Of a stretch of 64,000 nucleotides of DNA, positions 53,213 to 62,320 are shown one piece after another (position 1 is the first letter of the stretch; each line of letters begins with the position of its first letter). The stretch lies in the NCBI RefSeq assembly GCF_002076895.1, contig NZ_CP020465.1, forward strand, positions 3,472,001-3,536,000, read 5' to 3'. The position numbers were made by a program, and so were the translations under genes. The stretch is from Cognaticolwellia beringensis. Its GTDB lineage: Bacteria; Pseudomonadota; Gammaproteobacteria; Enterobacterales; Alteromonadaceae. Under the pieces are notes generated by a model that was given only the letters and a program-made list of their open reading frames with translations, had not been told where the DNA came from and ran no database searches.

Positions 53213-56200
53213 ATGAGTAAGAAATTCTATCTCTGTTTTGCATTACTATTTTCTAACATATCTTTTGCCCAAGAAAGTAAGTTATTTAAAAGTTTTGCGA
53301 TTGATAATCCTATGTCGTATAAGTTTGTCATGACTATCGCACAAGATAAAAATGGTTTTATGTGGTTTGGTGGGCAAGAGGGACTACATCGATATGATGG
53401 TCATCAGCTACTTAGCTTTTACAATAAGCCGTTAGTTGATAATTCATTAAGTTCAAATGTTATTAGTCGTATTATTATCGATTCTAAGCAGCAGCTTTGG
53501 ATTGGCACCCGAGGGGGGGGAATTAATCTTTACCAGCCAGAATCTAACAGTTTTCGTCACTTAACGACTAAGACTAAACATGCACAAATTAGTAACGATG
53601 GCATAAATACCTTGTTTGAAGATAGTGAAGGTAAAATATGGATTGGAACAGAAAATGGCTTGAATATATTAACTATCACAGGTGATAGTTGGAATGTAGT
53701 TCAAGTTCAGCAAAAATTAGCTGAGAAACAGAGCTTATCCCATAATATTGTACACTCTATAATTGAAACTGATGAGCATGATATTTGGGTAGGTACAAAT
53801 GGCGGTGGTATTTCGGTATTTGATACAAACGGTAACTTTAAACACACAATAAAATATGCCCCAAAAAAAGCTGATAGTTATGTTAATAAATATGTAAATG
53901 CACTTTTTAAGGATAAACAAGGAAATATTTGGGTTGGCACAGTTGATAAGGGATTACTAAAGTATTCGGCGAATAACAATATTGTGGCTCATTTTAAGTT
54001 TGATGTTAACAATGATAAATCAATTAGCAGTGACACCATACATAATGTATATCAAGATGCTGGTGATAATATTTGGATAGCAACGGATAATGGTTTATCA
54101 ATTTATGATAATAAAACTGATCAATTTGAAAGATTCAATTATTCAGTAAGTAATCCTTATAGTGTAAGTAGTAATTACATTATGAATTTCTTTGAAGATC
54201 AAAATGGCTTAATGTGGATTGGCACAAATAATGGTTTAAACCGTTGGGATCCTACCATGACAACATTTCGCCAATATACAGCTAGAGAATACCCAACTCT
54301 TGATCGCCCCAATATTACAAGTTTTTCTCAAGCATCATCCCAAAGTATTTACTTTAGTGCTTACAACGGACGGATTTATCAATTATTAGCTAATAAAGAT
54401 GAAGTTATAGAGCTAGATTTAGACGGTTTTTTTGAAAACTTACGAGTAATGACTTTATTTTATGATAATAACACTCTTTGGGTAGGTACAAGAGCCTCAG
54501 GTTTATATCACGTTAATTTAACCACAAAGTTAATTGAAACATATGCACATGATGAACTTGATTTTTCCTCAATATCTGCAAACAGTGTTACAGATATAAT
54601 TAAAGATAATAAGGGCCAGTTATGGGTATCAACCTTTAACCAAGGTCTTAATAGGATGAATGATGATGGGAGTTTTACTCGCTATGTAAGTGATAAAAAT
54701 AATCCTGAACTAGGACCAAATCATAACGCGATATTACACATTCTAGAAGATGAACAAGGCATTATATGGATAGCAACATACGGTGGTGGTCTGAGTCGCT
54801 TTGATCATAGAACTGAAAATTTTCAGCATATTATAAATGATGAAGCAGATCCAAATAGTCTTTCGAGTGACCTTTCTTGGTACCTGCTATTAGATAACGA
54901 TAAGAACCTCTGGGTAAGCACACAAGCTGCAGGGCTCAACGTTTTGTCATATAAAGATCGAGTTGAAAATAATTACAGATTTAAACGTATCGACACTAAT
55001 GATGGCATGAAAAGTCAGACTGTTTATGGCATGACGCAAGATAAGTTTAACGATATATGGCTCAGTTCCAATCAAGGCATAACGCGTTTTTCGGTCAAAT
55101 CTAATATCTTTAAACACTTTGACCTAAGTCATGGTTTAGTGGATTTGGATTATAATCATGGCGCAATTTTTAATAGTCTAGACAATGTAATTTATTTTGG
55201 AGCAGGTAAAGGTGTTACAAGCATTCGGCCAGATAATAACCAAAATAAAATTAGTCCGATCCCCGTACGACTCACGAATGTCTTTAAATTGAATGAAGCC
55301 ATGTACTTTTCCTCAGCATTAACTGATCTTAAAAGTTTAGAGCTAGACTATAACGATCAATTGATTTCATTTGAGTATGTAGGACTTAACTATGCCTATC
55401 CAGAGTCAACTAAATATAAGTATCGCCTGCTTGGCTTTGATCAAGAGTGGCTTGACGCAGGGAAGTCACGCAGAGCAACATATACCAATTTACCCGCAGG
55501 AAAGTTCCAACTACAAATAATAGCTGGTAATAGTGATAATGTATGGAGCGATCCAGGTCTATCATTAGATATTATTGTAAAACCAGCGCCATGGAATACG
55601 TGGTGGGCGTATATTTTATATACGTCAGCTGTCGCTTTAGCCTTACTGTATTATTCTCGATTTTTAAATCGAAAGCTGGTTATTGAACAGCAGCAAAAAC
55701 TCTACCTAGAACAGCAAGTACATGAGAAAACAGAGAAGTTTACCTCTAAAAATTTAGAGTTAGCACAAGCCAATAAACAGTTAGAAAAAGCAGCTATTGT
55801 CGATAAAGTTACTGGCGTTAAAAGCCGGCGCTATTTAGATATATATATCGAACAAACCAGTCAATTAATGCATCAAATGCATCAAAACTTATTACCAGTA
55901 CAGAGAGATATGTTACCACGTCTTTATATTTTGATGGTGCAATTGAAAAGCGATGAAGATGTGAGTAATAGCCAGCTGATTAACCTGACTGATTTACTGC
56001 ACTATAGTCGCAATAACGATGATCTCGTTATTCGTTGGTCACACGATACCTTTGCGGTTATTGGCTATGAAAAAGGTAACAACGCTAATGAATTAGCAGC
56101 GCGTTTGTCGGGCAGATTGACCCGTGTGGTTGATAAAGCTACTTCGATAAATATGGCTTATTCCTTCTTTCCATTTAGTCGGGAAAATCCTTTAGATTTA

Positions 56201-56383
56201 ACTTGGGATCAAATTAGTGTCTTAATTGAACAAGCACTTACATATACCGATGAAAATAAGCAGCTTTCATGGTTAGGCTTGTGTGGGCCAAAATCAAATA
56301 CGTTTGATTATTTACAGTTAATGCAGCAAGGCAGCCTTACTAATTTAAAAGAGCAGGTTATTACTAAATCAGGTTTAGCTTGA
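53213..56383 (+). CDS. Membrane sensor: propeller repeats, Y_Y_Y domain, degenerate GGDEF
   Basis: A 1056-residue sensor. Seen: signal peptide; about a dozen two-component-regulator propeller repeats (blocks such as GFMWFGGQEGLHRYDG and NIWVGT) to residue 690; a Y_Y_Y domain (YKYRLLGFDQEWLD); one membrane helix near 800; a coiled-coil; and a diguanylate-cyclase-like domain opening DKVTGVKSRRYL at 864. The active-site motif reads RWSHDTF at 941-947 in place of R-x-GG(D/E)EF, so catalysis is unlikely. A G8 tract lies at codons near 101-103. The stop overlaps the convergent kinase gene by 9 bases. Confidence 0.88.
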   Translation: MSKKFYLCFALLFSNISFAQESKLFKSFAIDNPMSYKFVMTIAQDKNGFMWFGGQEGLHRYDGHQLLSFYNKPLVDNSLSSNVISRIIIDSKQQLWIGTRGGGINLYQPESNSFRHLTTKTKHAQISNDGINTLFEDSEGKIWIGTENGLNILTITGDSWNVVQVQQKLAEKQSLSHNIVHSIIETDEHDIWVGTNGGGISVFDTNGNFKHTIKYAPKKADSYVNKYVNALFKDKQGNIWVGTVDKGLLKYSANNNIVAHFKFDVNNDKSISSDTIHNVYQDAGDNIWIATDNGLSIYDNKTDQFERFNYSVSNPYSVSSNYIMNFFEDQNGLMWIGTNNGLNRWDPTMTTFRQYTAREYPTLDRPNITSFSQASSQSIYFSAYNGRIYQLLANKDEVIELDLDGFFENLRVMTLFYDNNTLWVGTRASGLYHVNLTTKLIETYAHDELDFSSISANSVTDIIKDNKGQLWVSTFNQGLNRMNDDGSFTRYVSDKNNPELGPNHNAILHILEDEQGIIWIATYGGGLSRFDHRTENFQHIINDEADPNSLSSDLSWYLLLDNDKNLWVSTQAAGLNVLSYKDRVENNYRFKRIDTNDGMKSQTVYGMTQDKFNDIWLSSNQGITRFSVKSNIFKHFDLSHGLVDLDYNHGAIFNSLDNVIYFGAGKGVTSIRPDNNQNKISPIPVRLTNVFKLNEAMYFSSALTDLKSLELDYNDQLISFEYVGLNYAYPESTKYKYRLLGFDQEWLDAGKSRRATYTNLPAGKFQLQIIAGNSDNVWSDPGLSLDIIVKPAPWNTWWAYILYTSAVALALLYYSRFLNRKLVIEQQQKLYLEQQVHEKTEKFTSKNLELAQANKQLEKAAIVDKVTGVKSRRYLDIYIEQTSQLMHQMHQNLLPVQRDMLPRLYILMVQLKSDEDVSNSQLINLTDLLHYSRNNDDLVIRWSHDTFAVIGYEKGNNANELAARLSGRLTRVVDKATSINMAYSFFPFSRENPLDLTWDQISVLIEQALTYTDENKQLSWLGLCGPKSNTFDYLQLMQQGSLTNLKEQVITKSGLA

Positions 56384-59383
56384 TGGGCGTTGCGTTTTTT
56401 GTTGTTGCTGATATTGTTTCGGTGTACAGCTAAACATTTCTTTAAAACAGCGACCAAAATAAGTCTGCGATGAAAAACCCACATCGAGTGCTATTCGGCC
56501 AATTTGAGAGCCATTTTGCAATAGCACTTTTGCTTTTTTTAAGCGGAACTCTTTAATGAAGTTATTGGGAGTTATACCAATTAAGGCTTTAATTTTTCGT
56601 TGTAACTGCCGTTCGCTCATGGCCATTCTTGCCGCCAATTGAACAATGTCTAAGTCAGTATCGGTATAGACTTCAGCGGTAATGGTCTCTAGTTTTTCTA
56701 AAAATTTATTATCAAGGGTGACATTGTCACCACTATCATGGGCCAATTCTGCAACGTGATCGAAGCTATTATTCTTCCGGTTCTGTTGTAGGTCTTTATT
56801 AAAGTTATTTAAGTAACTCTTTTGTAACTTTTCTCGGTTACTGATTAAATTATCAATACGGGTTAATAACTCCTGATGATTAAAAGGCTTACTGAGGTAT
56901 TCGTCAGCCTGCAAGTTTAAACCGTGTAAGCGGCTATCTAAATCAGAACGTGCGGTTAATAATATCACCGGAATATGCGAGGTCAGTTCATGACTTTTAA
57001 GCTGTTTTAATACCGCAAATCCGTCTATGCCTGTTAACATAATATCGCAGACGATTACATCGGGAATATACTCTTGGGCAAGTGTTAAACCAAGCTCACC
57101 ACTTCCTGCTAATAAACTATGATGTTGTTGCTCTATTACCTGCTTAATATGGCTTTGCATATCTAAGTTATCTTCAATAACTAAAACTACTTTTTGGCTA
57201 TGGTTTCTAATGTCTTTATTTATATTGTGCGGTTCAATTAATAACGATGATACCTCGGTTTGAGAAATACTGGTTGGTGTTGATTTTTCTTCAGAGATAG
57301 CAGATGCACAAGGAATAATAAGTGAAAATTTACTGCCTTTATTGTATTCGCTAAAAACATTTATTTTCCAATGATGGGCTTTTACCAATTCATTAACCAA
57401 AGACAAGCCAATGCCTACACCAAAAACACCCTGATTTTTTTCGTCGTCAGCACGTTGAAAACGTTCAAAAATTTTACTTTGTGAAGCCGTATCTATACCT
57501 ATGCCAGTATCAATAATATCAAGGGTAAAGTTATCACTGTCGCTATGGGCAATAACTTGAATGCTGCCACCTGCTGGTGTGTATTTAATAGCATTAGCTA
57601 TTAAATTAAAAATGATTTTCTCAAACGCTTGAGCATCGCAATCTAGCCATATATGGTCAGGGATATCACAAGTTAAGGTCAAATTGTTTTGTGTTGCTAA
57701 GCGTGCAAAAGAATCTGCAGGCATCGACATAAGCGTATGCAGACGGTAGGTTGCCATGGTTAATTGCGGATTGTCAGATAAGCGAGACAACTCAAGCAAC
57801 TGCTCAACCATACGGACCAGTCGTAAACCATTGCGCTTTGCCGTTTTGAGTTCTTTACCTTCATCTTCTGTTTGAGCTTTTACTAAGTAGCGATCTAAAA
57901 TGCCATTGATAATAGTTAATGGTGTTCTAAATTCGTGTGAAATATTGGCAATAAATTTATCTTTTAAATCTAAGGCTTGTTGCTCGGCAAGCTTACGCGC
58001 AGTGAGGTTAATAAAAGTGATTACGACTAGAGGCTGTTCTTCTCTTTCTGCCCATTGTAATTCAGCTTGCACAGGGAATTGTGTTCCGTCTTTACGTGTT
58101 GCTGTGCACTCTATCGAAATACCGGCATCTTTACGTTGAAGGGTATAAACATTACTTTTGAAATCGAAAAAGTAATGCATTTGATCATCTGACGAAAAAA
58201 AGTCTTTGACACTTGTGGCAATAATTTCGCGTTCAAGACATTGAAAAAGTTGTACAGCGGCTGGGTTTGCTGAAAGTACTTTGCCCTCAGTGCTGGTAGT
58301 TAATATAGCGTTGCTAGAAGCATTAACTATAGCTTTGTCCTCACTATTAAGCATGGCGTTAGTTAATAATTGATTAAGCTTTACTAATTCTTGTTGTGCT
58401 GTGTTTTGGAATTTAATTTGTTGTTGATTTTTATGCCCTAAGTGATTTTTACGATAAATAATAGTGGTTAATAATGTCAGGGCTATACCCAGCCAAGTAG
58501 CAAGTAATATCGACTGTAAATATGAATTTATATTGTAATGCAGGTTTAATTCAATGCCGACTAAATGAATGATTATCGAACAAGATATCAATAATATTAG
58601 ATAGAGTTCCGAGATAGAAGAAGGCATTAGTTCAGTAGGGGGCTCTGTAGACTTAACCGAGTTATTAGCGGCAATAATAAGTGCACAATATGGAATAAAT
58701 ACTAACAATGTCAGTAAATAAGCGGGTAATGATACTAGGAACCAATTATTGAGATAACCAATACTGTTCTCTAACAATAATGCGCCTGCAGCAATGGTAA
58801 GTACGCTGTAAATTCGACACCAAAACTGACTTTCGCATTGATAACTATTTGTCGCTAATCGAATAAAAATAAGTGCAGCTATAAGTAAGTGAAATAATTG
58901 TGATGAGGCAATTTTATCCTCACTATTATTTGCAAATTCTATGGGGAGTAAAACGAAATAACTAAAGCATATTAAAGTGAAAAATATGGCGGCAACTCGA
59001 TTACTGATGTTTTTATTTGTTTTAGTCTCGTTACTTTGTGGATTAGTCTCTATCGCTAAAAGAATAAAGAAATAACTGCAAAGTTTGAAAAAATCTTGAA
59101 TCAAAAGATCATTGCTGATGATAGCGAAGATAAAGAGTAAATTTGATATTAGTGCGGACAATAGGGCCAGAGTAATAAATTGCCAAAAAAGCTTTAATGC
59201 ACGGTTTTTAATACGTAAATAGCTATTAATAACAAAGCCAACACTCAGGATTTGTAGCAGTAATAATGGACCTTGTTCAAGCCAAGTATTACTTATCGGA
59301 AACATATCATTTATTAAAAAGTATGGCAGTAAGGTCAGAACAACACTTAGTGTTAGTAATAACTTTCTATTTTTTATCTGCAA
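56375..59383 (-). CDS. Hybrid histidine kinase with receiver and AraC-type output
   Basis: A 1002-residue one-protein signalling system. Seen: about ten hydrophobic segments in the first 310 residues; a PAS domain; HisKA with phosphoacceptor His483 (NISHEFRTP); HATPase with NLIANAIKYT and a DTGIGID G-box; a receiver with phosphoacceptor Asp780 (VIVCDIMLTG); and a C-terminal AraC/HTH_18 domain (MSERQLQRKIKALIG ... VGFSSQTYFGRCFKEMF). The start is TTG at 59383, with AGG 9 bases upstream. Its gene and the propeller sensor gene converge with overlapping ends, so they may work together, which is inference. Confidence 0.92.
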   Translation of the reverse strand: MQIKNRKLLLTLSVVLTLLPYFLINDMFPISNTWLEQGPLLLLQILSVGFVINSYLRIKNRALKLFWQFITLALLSALISNLLFIFAIISNDLLIQDFFKLCSYFFILLAIETNPQSNETKTNKNISNRVAAIFFTLICFSYFVLLPIEFANNSEDKIASSQLFHLLIAALIFIRLATNSYQCESQFWCRIYSVLTIAAGALLLENSIGYLNNWFLVSLPAYLLTLLVFIPYCALIIAANNSVKSTEPPTELMPSSISELYLILLISCSIIIHLVGIELNLHYNINSYLQSILLATWLGIALTLLTTIIYRKNHLGHKNQQQIKFQNTAQQELVKLNQLLTNAMLNSEDKAIVNASSNAILTTSTEGKVLSANPAAVQLFQCLEREIIATSVKDFFSSDDQMHYFFDFKSNVYTLQRKDAGISIECTATRKDGTQFPVQAELQWAEREEQPLVVITFINLTARKLAEQQALDLKDKFIANISHEFRTPLTIINGILDRYLVKAQTEDEGKELKTAKRNGLRLVRMVEQLLELSRLSDNPQLTMATYRLHTLMSMPADSFARLATQNNLTLTCDIPDHIWLDCDAQAFEKIIFNLIANAIKYTPAGGSIQVIAHSDSDNFTLDIIDTGIGIDTASQSKIFERFQRADDEKNQGVFGVGIGLSLVNELVKAHHWKINVFSEYNKGSKFSLIIPCASAISEEKSTPTSISQTEVSSLLIEPHNINKDIRNHSQKVVLVIEDNLDMQSHIKQVIEQQHHSLLAGSGELGLTLAQEYIPDVIVCDIMLTGIDGFAVLKQLKSHELTSHIPVILLTARSDLDSRLHGLNLQADEYLSKPFNHQELLTRIDNLISNREKLQKSYLNNFNKDLQQNRKNNSFDHVAELAHDSGDNVTLDNKFLEKLETITAEVYTDTDLDIVQLAARMAMSERQLQRKIKALIGITPNNFIKEFRLKKAKVLLQNGSQIGRIALDVGFSSQTYFGRCFKEMFSCTPKQYQQQQKTQRPSS

Positions 59384-59579
59384 ATCTAAAACCTAATGGT
59401 GAATGACAACACACAATTTTAATTTGAGTGTTTGGCATTTATTTAGCTATTGGCAGTATACATTATGTTAATGCTTTGTGAATCATCATTGGGGTATTTA
59501 GCCACACAAGGCTAATGTTGTTTTTAAACGGTAAATACTGCTAACTGTGAAAGTGTGAATTTTAGTATGAGCTTAGCGA

Positions 59580-60086
59580 TTAGTAAATATTGCCATTACT
59601 TTCAAGCTCGGTGAGGTAAATACGGGTCATTAACTCTAATTGATGATAATTCGGTAACATATGTTGGCACAGCTGATAAAAAGCTTTGTTATGATCTTTC
59701 TCTTTCAAATGCGCGAGTTCATGTACCACGATCATATTCAATAGTGCTTCAGGGGCTTTCTTGAACATGCTACCAATTCGGATCTCATTTTTACTTTTAA
59801 GTTTATTGCCTTGTACGCGTGAAACATAAGTGTGCAAGCCTAGCGCGTTATTAATAATATGAATTTTATCATCGTATTTTACTTGGCTAAGTGGCGCAGA
59901 TTTCCTTAGATATTGTTGCTTTATCAAGAGGGAATATTCACGTAATGCTTTATCGGTGGTTATTTCATGCGGTTCAGGAAATTGCGCTAATAAATAAGCC
60001 TTTAAGCTATCTTCCTTAACGAGCTTAGATACTTGCTGTTGAATATCTGGAGAATAATGAGATAAATATTTTAACGGTGTGGCCAT
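59580..60086 (-). CDS. YgjP-like (DUF45) metallopeptidase domain protein
   Basis: A 168-residue soluble protein of the YgjP/WLM-like zincin group. Seen: HELAHLKEKDHNKAFYQL near residue 122, giving HExxH and the third metal ligand His six residues later, and the N-terminal beta-rich RxxKxxxG region (YVSRVQGNKLKSKNEIRIG). Shorter than typical YgjP (about 230). Function is not established for most members. It stands alone, with a weak ribosome binding site. Confidence 0.8.
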   Translation of the reverse strand: MATPLKYLSHYSPDIQQQVSKLVKEDSLKAYLLAQFPEPHEITTDKALREYSLLIKQQYLRKSAPLSQVKYDDKIHIINNALGLHTYVSRVQGNKLKSKNEIRIGSMFKKAPEALLNMIVVHELAHLKEKDHNKAFYQLCQHMLPNYHQLELMTRIYLTELESNGNIY

Positions 60087-60316
60087 TTGACTAATTATAG
60101 TTCTGTATTAAGGATTTACTATTAACCGATAGTTTACGCTATTTTAATTTCAACATTTAGTATTTTCTATCCTAAGTTTAAAAGATCACTTTAGACCATG
60201 AGTTTTTAAGGAATGAAGACTTTAATTGTACGATAATTATTCTATACTTGTTTTCGATTAAAAGTATTTGATAACTAAGAATAAAATAAAATAAAATTAA
60301 TATTAAGGGAATAAAT

Positions 60317-62239
60317 ATGAAAAAGTTACCAAAACTGGCTAAATTTCTAGCACTATGTACGGGGCTGATATTACTACTTGCCTGTTCAAAACAAACGCCA
60401 ATTGGTCAAATTGATGAGCCAGCAAAAGCAACGTCAACGTTCCAAACTTATAGTGCTGAAGAATTCTTTAAAACGCGATCCGTATTTGGCTCTTCGATTA
60501 ATGCTGATGCTAGCGCAGTTTTAGTGAGTGACGATGAAAGTGGCATTTATAATGCCTATAAAGTGCCATTAGATGGCTCTGAGATAACACAATTAACAAA
60601 CTCAACCAAAGAGTCAATATATGTAGTTGGTTGGTTTCCTGAAGATGATCGGTTTTTATACAGCGCAGATAAAGGCGGTAATGAGTTAAATCATCTCTTT
60701 GTACAAGCATTAGATGGCACAGAAAAAGATTTAACGCCGGGTGAAGGTTTAAAGGCATTTTTTGTTAGTTGGCATGAAAATAACGAACAGTTCTTTGTTG
60801 CCACAAATGAAAGAGATGCAAAATTTTTTGATCTCTATGTATATCAAGCAGCAGACTATTCCAGAAAACTAATTTATCAAAATAATTCGGGCTATTCACC
60901 GGAATCCGTTAGCCCTAATGGTCAATATATCGCGCTAAGCAAAAGTAACTCCAATGCCGATTCTAATTTATACCTAGTTGACTTAGCCAAAAAACAGCCG
61001 TTAACAGAGCTGATCAGTGCACATGAAGGAGATGTCGAGCATAGTGCTTACACATTTACACGCGATAATAGTGCACTTATTTATTCTACCAATGAATTCG
61101 GTGAATTTAATCAAGCTTGGTCCTACAATTTGGTCAGTAAAGAAAAGTCAGAAAATTTTGCCGTAAATTGGGATGTCAGTTTTACTTATTTTTCCAAAGA
61201 TGGCCGCTATCAAGTACATGGTGTGAATGCTGACGCGCAAACAAAAATAGAAATTATCGACCTAAAAACCAAGAAAAATCTTGTTTTGCCTGATATGCCA
61301 AGTGGCGACTTGCGTGGTGTGAACTTTTCTAATGATGGTAAACAAATGGTGTTCTATATTAACTCAGATACATCTCCGTCAAACCTCTATGTTCATCAGT
61401 TAGGTAGTAACGCGATAAAGCGTTTAACCAATACTGGAAATCCCAATATTTTAGAAGAAAATTTAGTGGTGGGTGAAGTGGTACGCTTTAAAAGTTTTGA
61501 TGGTTTAGAAATACCCGGTATTTTATATAAACCCAAACAAGCTGCAACACAGAAAGTTCCCGCTTTAGTTTGGATACATGGTGGTCCAGGAGGGCAAAGC
61601 CGTAAAGGTTATTCTGCTCTTATTCAGCACTTAGTGAATAATGGTTATGCTATTTTTAGAATTAATAACCGTGGTTCTAGCGGCTATGGCAAAACGTTTA
61701 ATCATTTAGACGATAAAAAGCATGGCGATCATGATTTAAAAGATGTGGTTTATAATAAGTATTATCTACAAAGCTTGGACTGGGTGGATGCCGACAGAAT
61801 TGGTGTCATCGGCGGTAGTTACGGTGGATACTTAACCATGGCAGCTATGACGTTCACAGATGAATTTGAAGTAGGCATCAATATTTTTGGCGTAACAAAC
61901 TGGGTCAGAACACTAGAAAGCATTCCGCCATATTGGGAAGCATTTCGCCAGTCACTTTATGATGAATTGGGCGACCCTAGTACAGATAAAGAACGTTTAC
62001 ATAATATTTCACCGGTATTTTTTGGTCAAAATGTTAAAAAACCCGTGTTAGTCGTGCAGGGAAAGAATGACCCACGAGTATTGAAAATTGAGAGTGATGA
62101 CATGGTAGAGTCTATTCGAAGCGGTGGCACTTATGTTGATTATTTAGTGTTTGACGATGAAGGACATGGTTTTAGTAAAAAGGCGAATCGAATTAGTGCC
62201 TCGAATAAATATTTAAGCTTTTTACAGGATCATTTATAA
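60317..62239 (+). CDS. S9 prolyl oligopeptidase family lipoprotein
   Basis: Serine peptidase of family S9, 640 residues, cleaving short peptides. Seen: lipoprotein signal ending LLLAC; a WD40-like beta-propeller (residues about 40-370) that gates the active site; and the alpha/beta hydrolase domain with Ser501 (GGSYGGY), Asp585 (GKNDPRV) and His617 (DEGHGF). The lipobox places it at a membrane facing the periplasm. AAGGGA sits 7 bases before the ATG. It complements the S8 exoproteases and the M3 and M49-like peptidases. Confidence 0.94.
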   Translation: MKKLPKLAKFLALCTGLILLLACSKQTPIGQIDEPAKATSTFQTYSAEEFFKTRSVFGSSINADASAVLVSDDESGIYNAYKVPLDGSEITQLTNSTKESIYVVGWFPEDDRFLYSADKGGNELNHLFVQALDGTEKDLTPGEGLKAFFVSWHENNEQFFVATNERDAKFFDLYVYQAADYSRKLIYQNNSGYSPESVSPNGQYIALSKSNSNADSNLYLVDLAKKQPLTELISAHEGDVEHSAYTFTRDNSALIYSTNEFGEFNQAWSYNLVSKEKSENFAVNWDVSFTYFSKDGRYQVHGVNADAQTKIEIIDLKTKKNLVLPDMPSGDLRGVNFSNDGKQMVFYINSDTSPSNLYVHQLGSNAIKRLTNTGNPNILEENLVVGEVVRFKSFDGLEIPGILYKPKQAATQKVPALVWIHGGPGGQSRKGYSALIQHLVNNGYAIFRINNRGSSGYGKTFNHLDDKKHGDHDLKDVVYNKYYLQSLDWVDADRIGVIGGSYGGYLTMAAMTFTDEFEVGINIFGVTNWVRTLESIPPYWEAFRQSLYDELGDPSTDKERLHNISPVFFGQNVKKPVLVVQGKNDPRVLKIESDDMVESIRSGGTYVDYLVFDDEGHGFSKKANRISASNKYLSFLQDHL

Positions 62240-62267
62240 GCCACTTAGCTGAATATAGTATTCAATA

Positions 62268-62303
62268 TAAAAAAATAGCGAACATTGTGTTCGCTATTTT
62301 TTG
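62268..62303. terminator. Bidirectional terminator between the S9 gene and pgi
   Basis: AAAATAGCGAACA pairs perfectly with TGTTCGCTATTTT around TTG, with A and T tracts outside, serving both convergent genes. Confidence 0.92.
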
Positions 62304-62320
62304 TTTACTTAGTAATAAAC

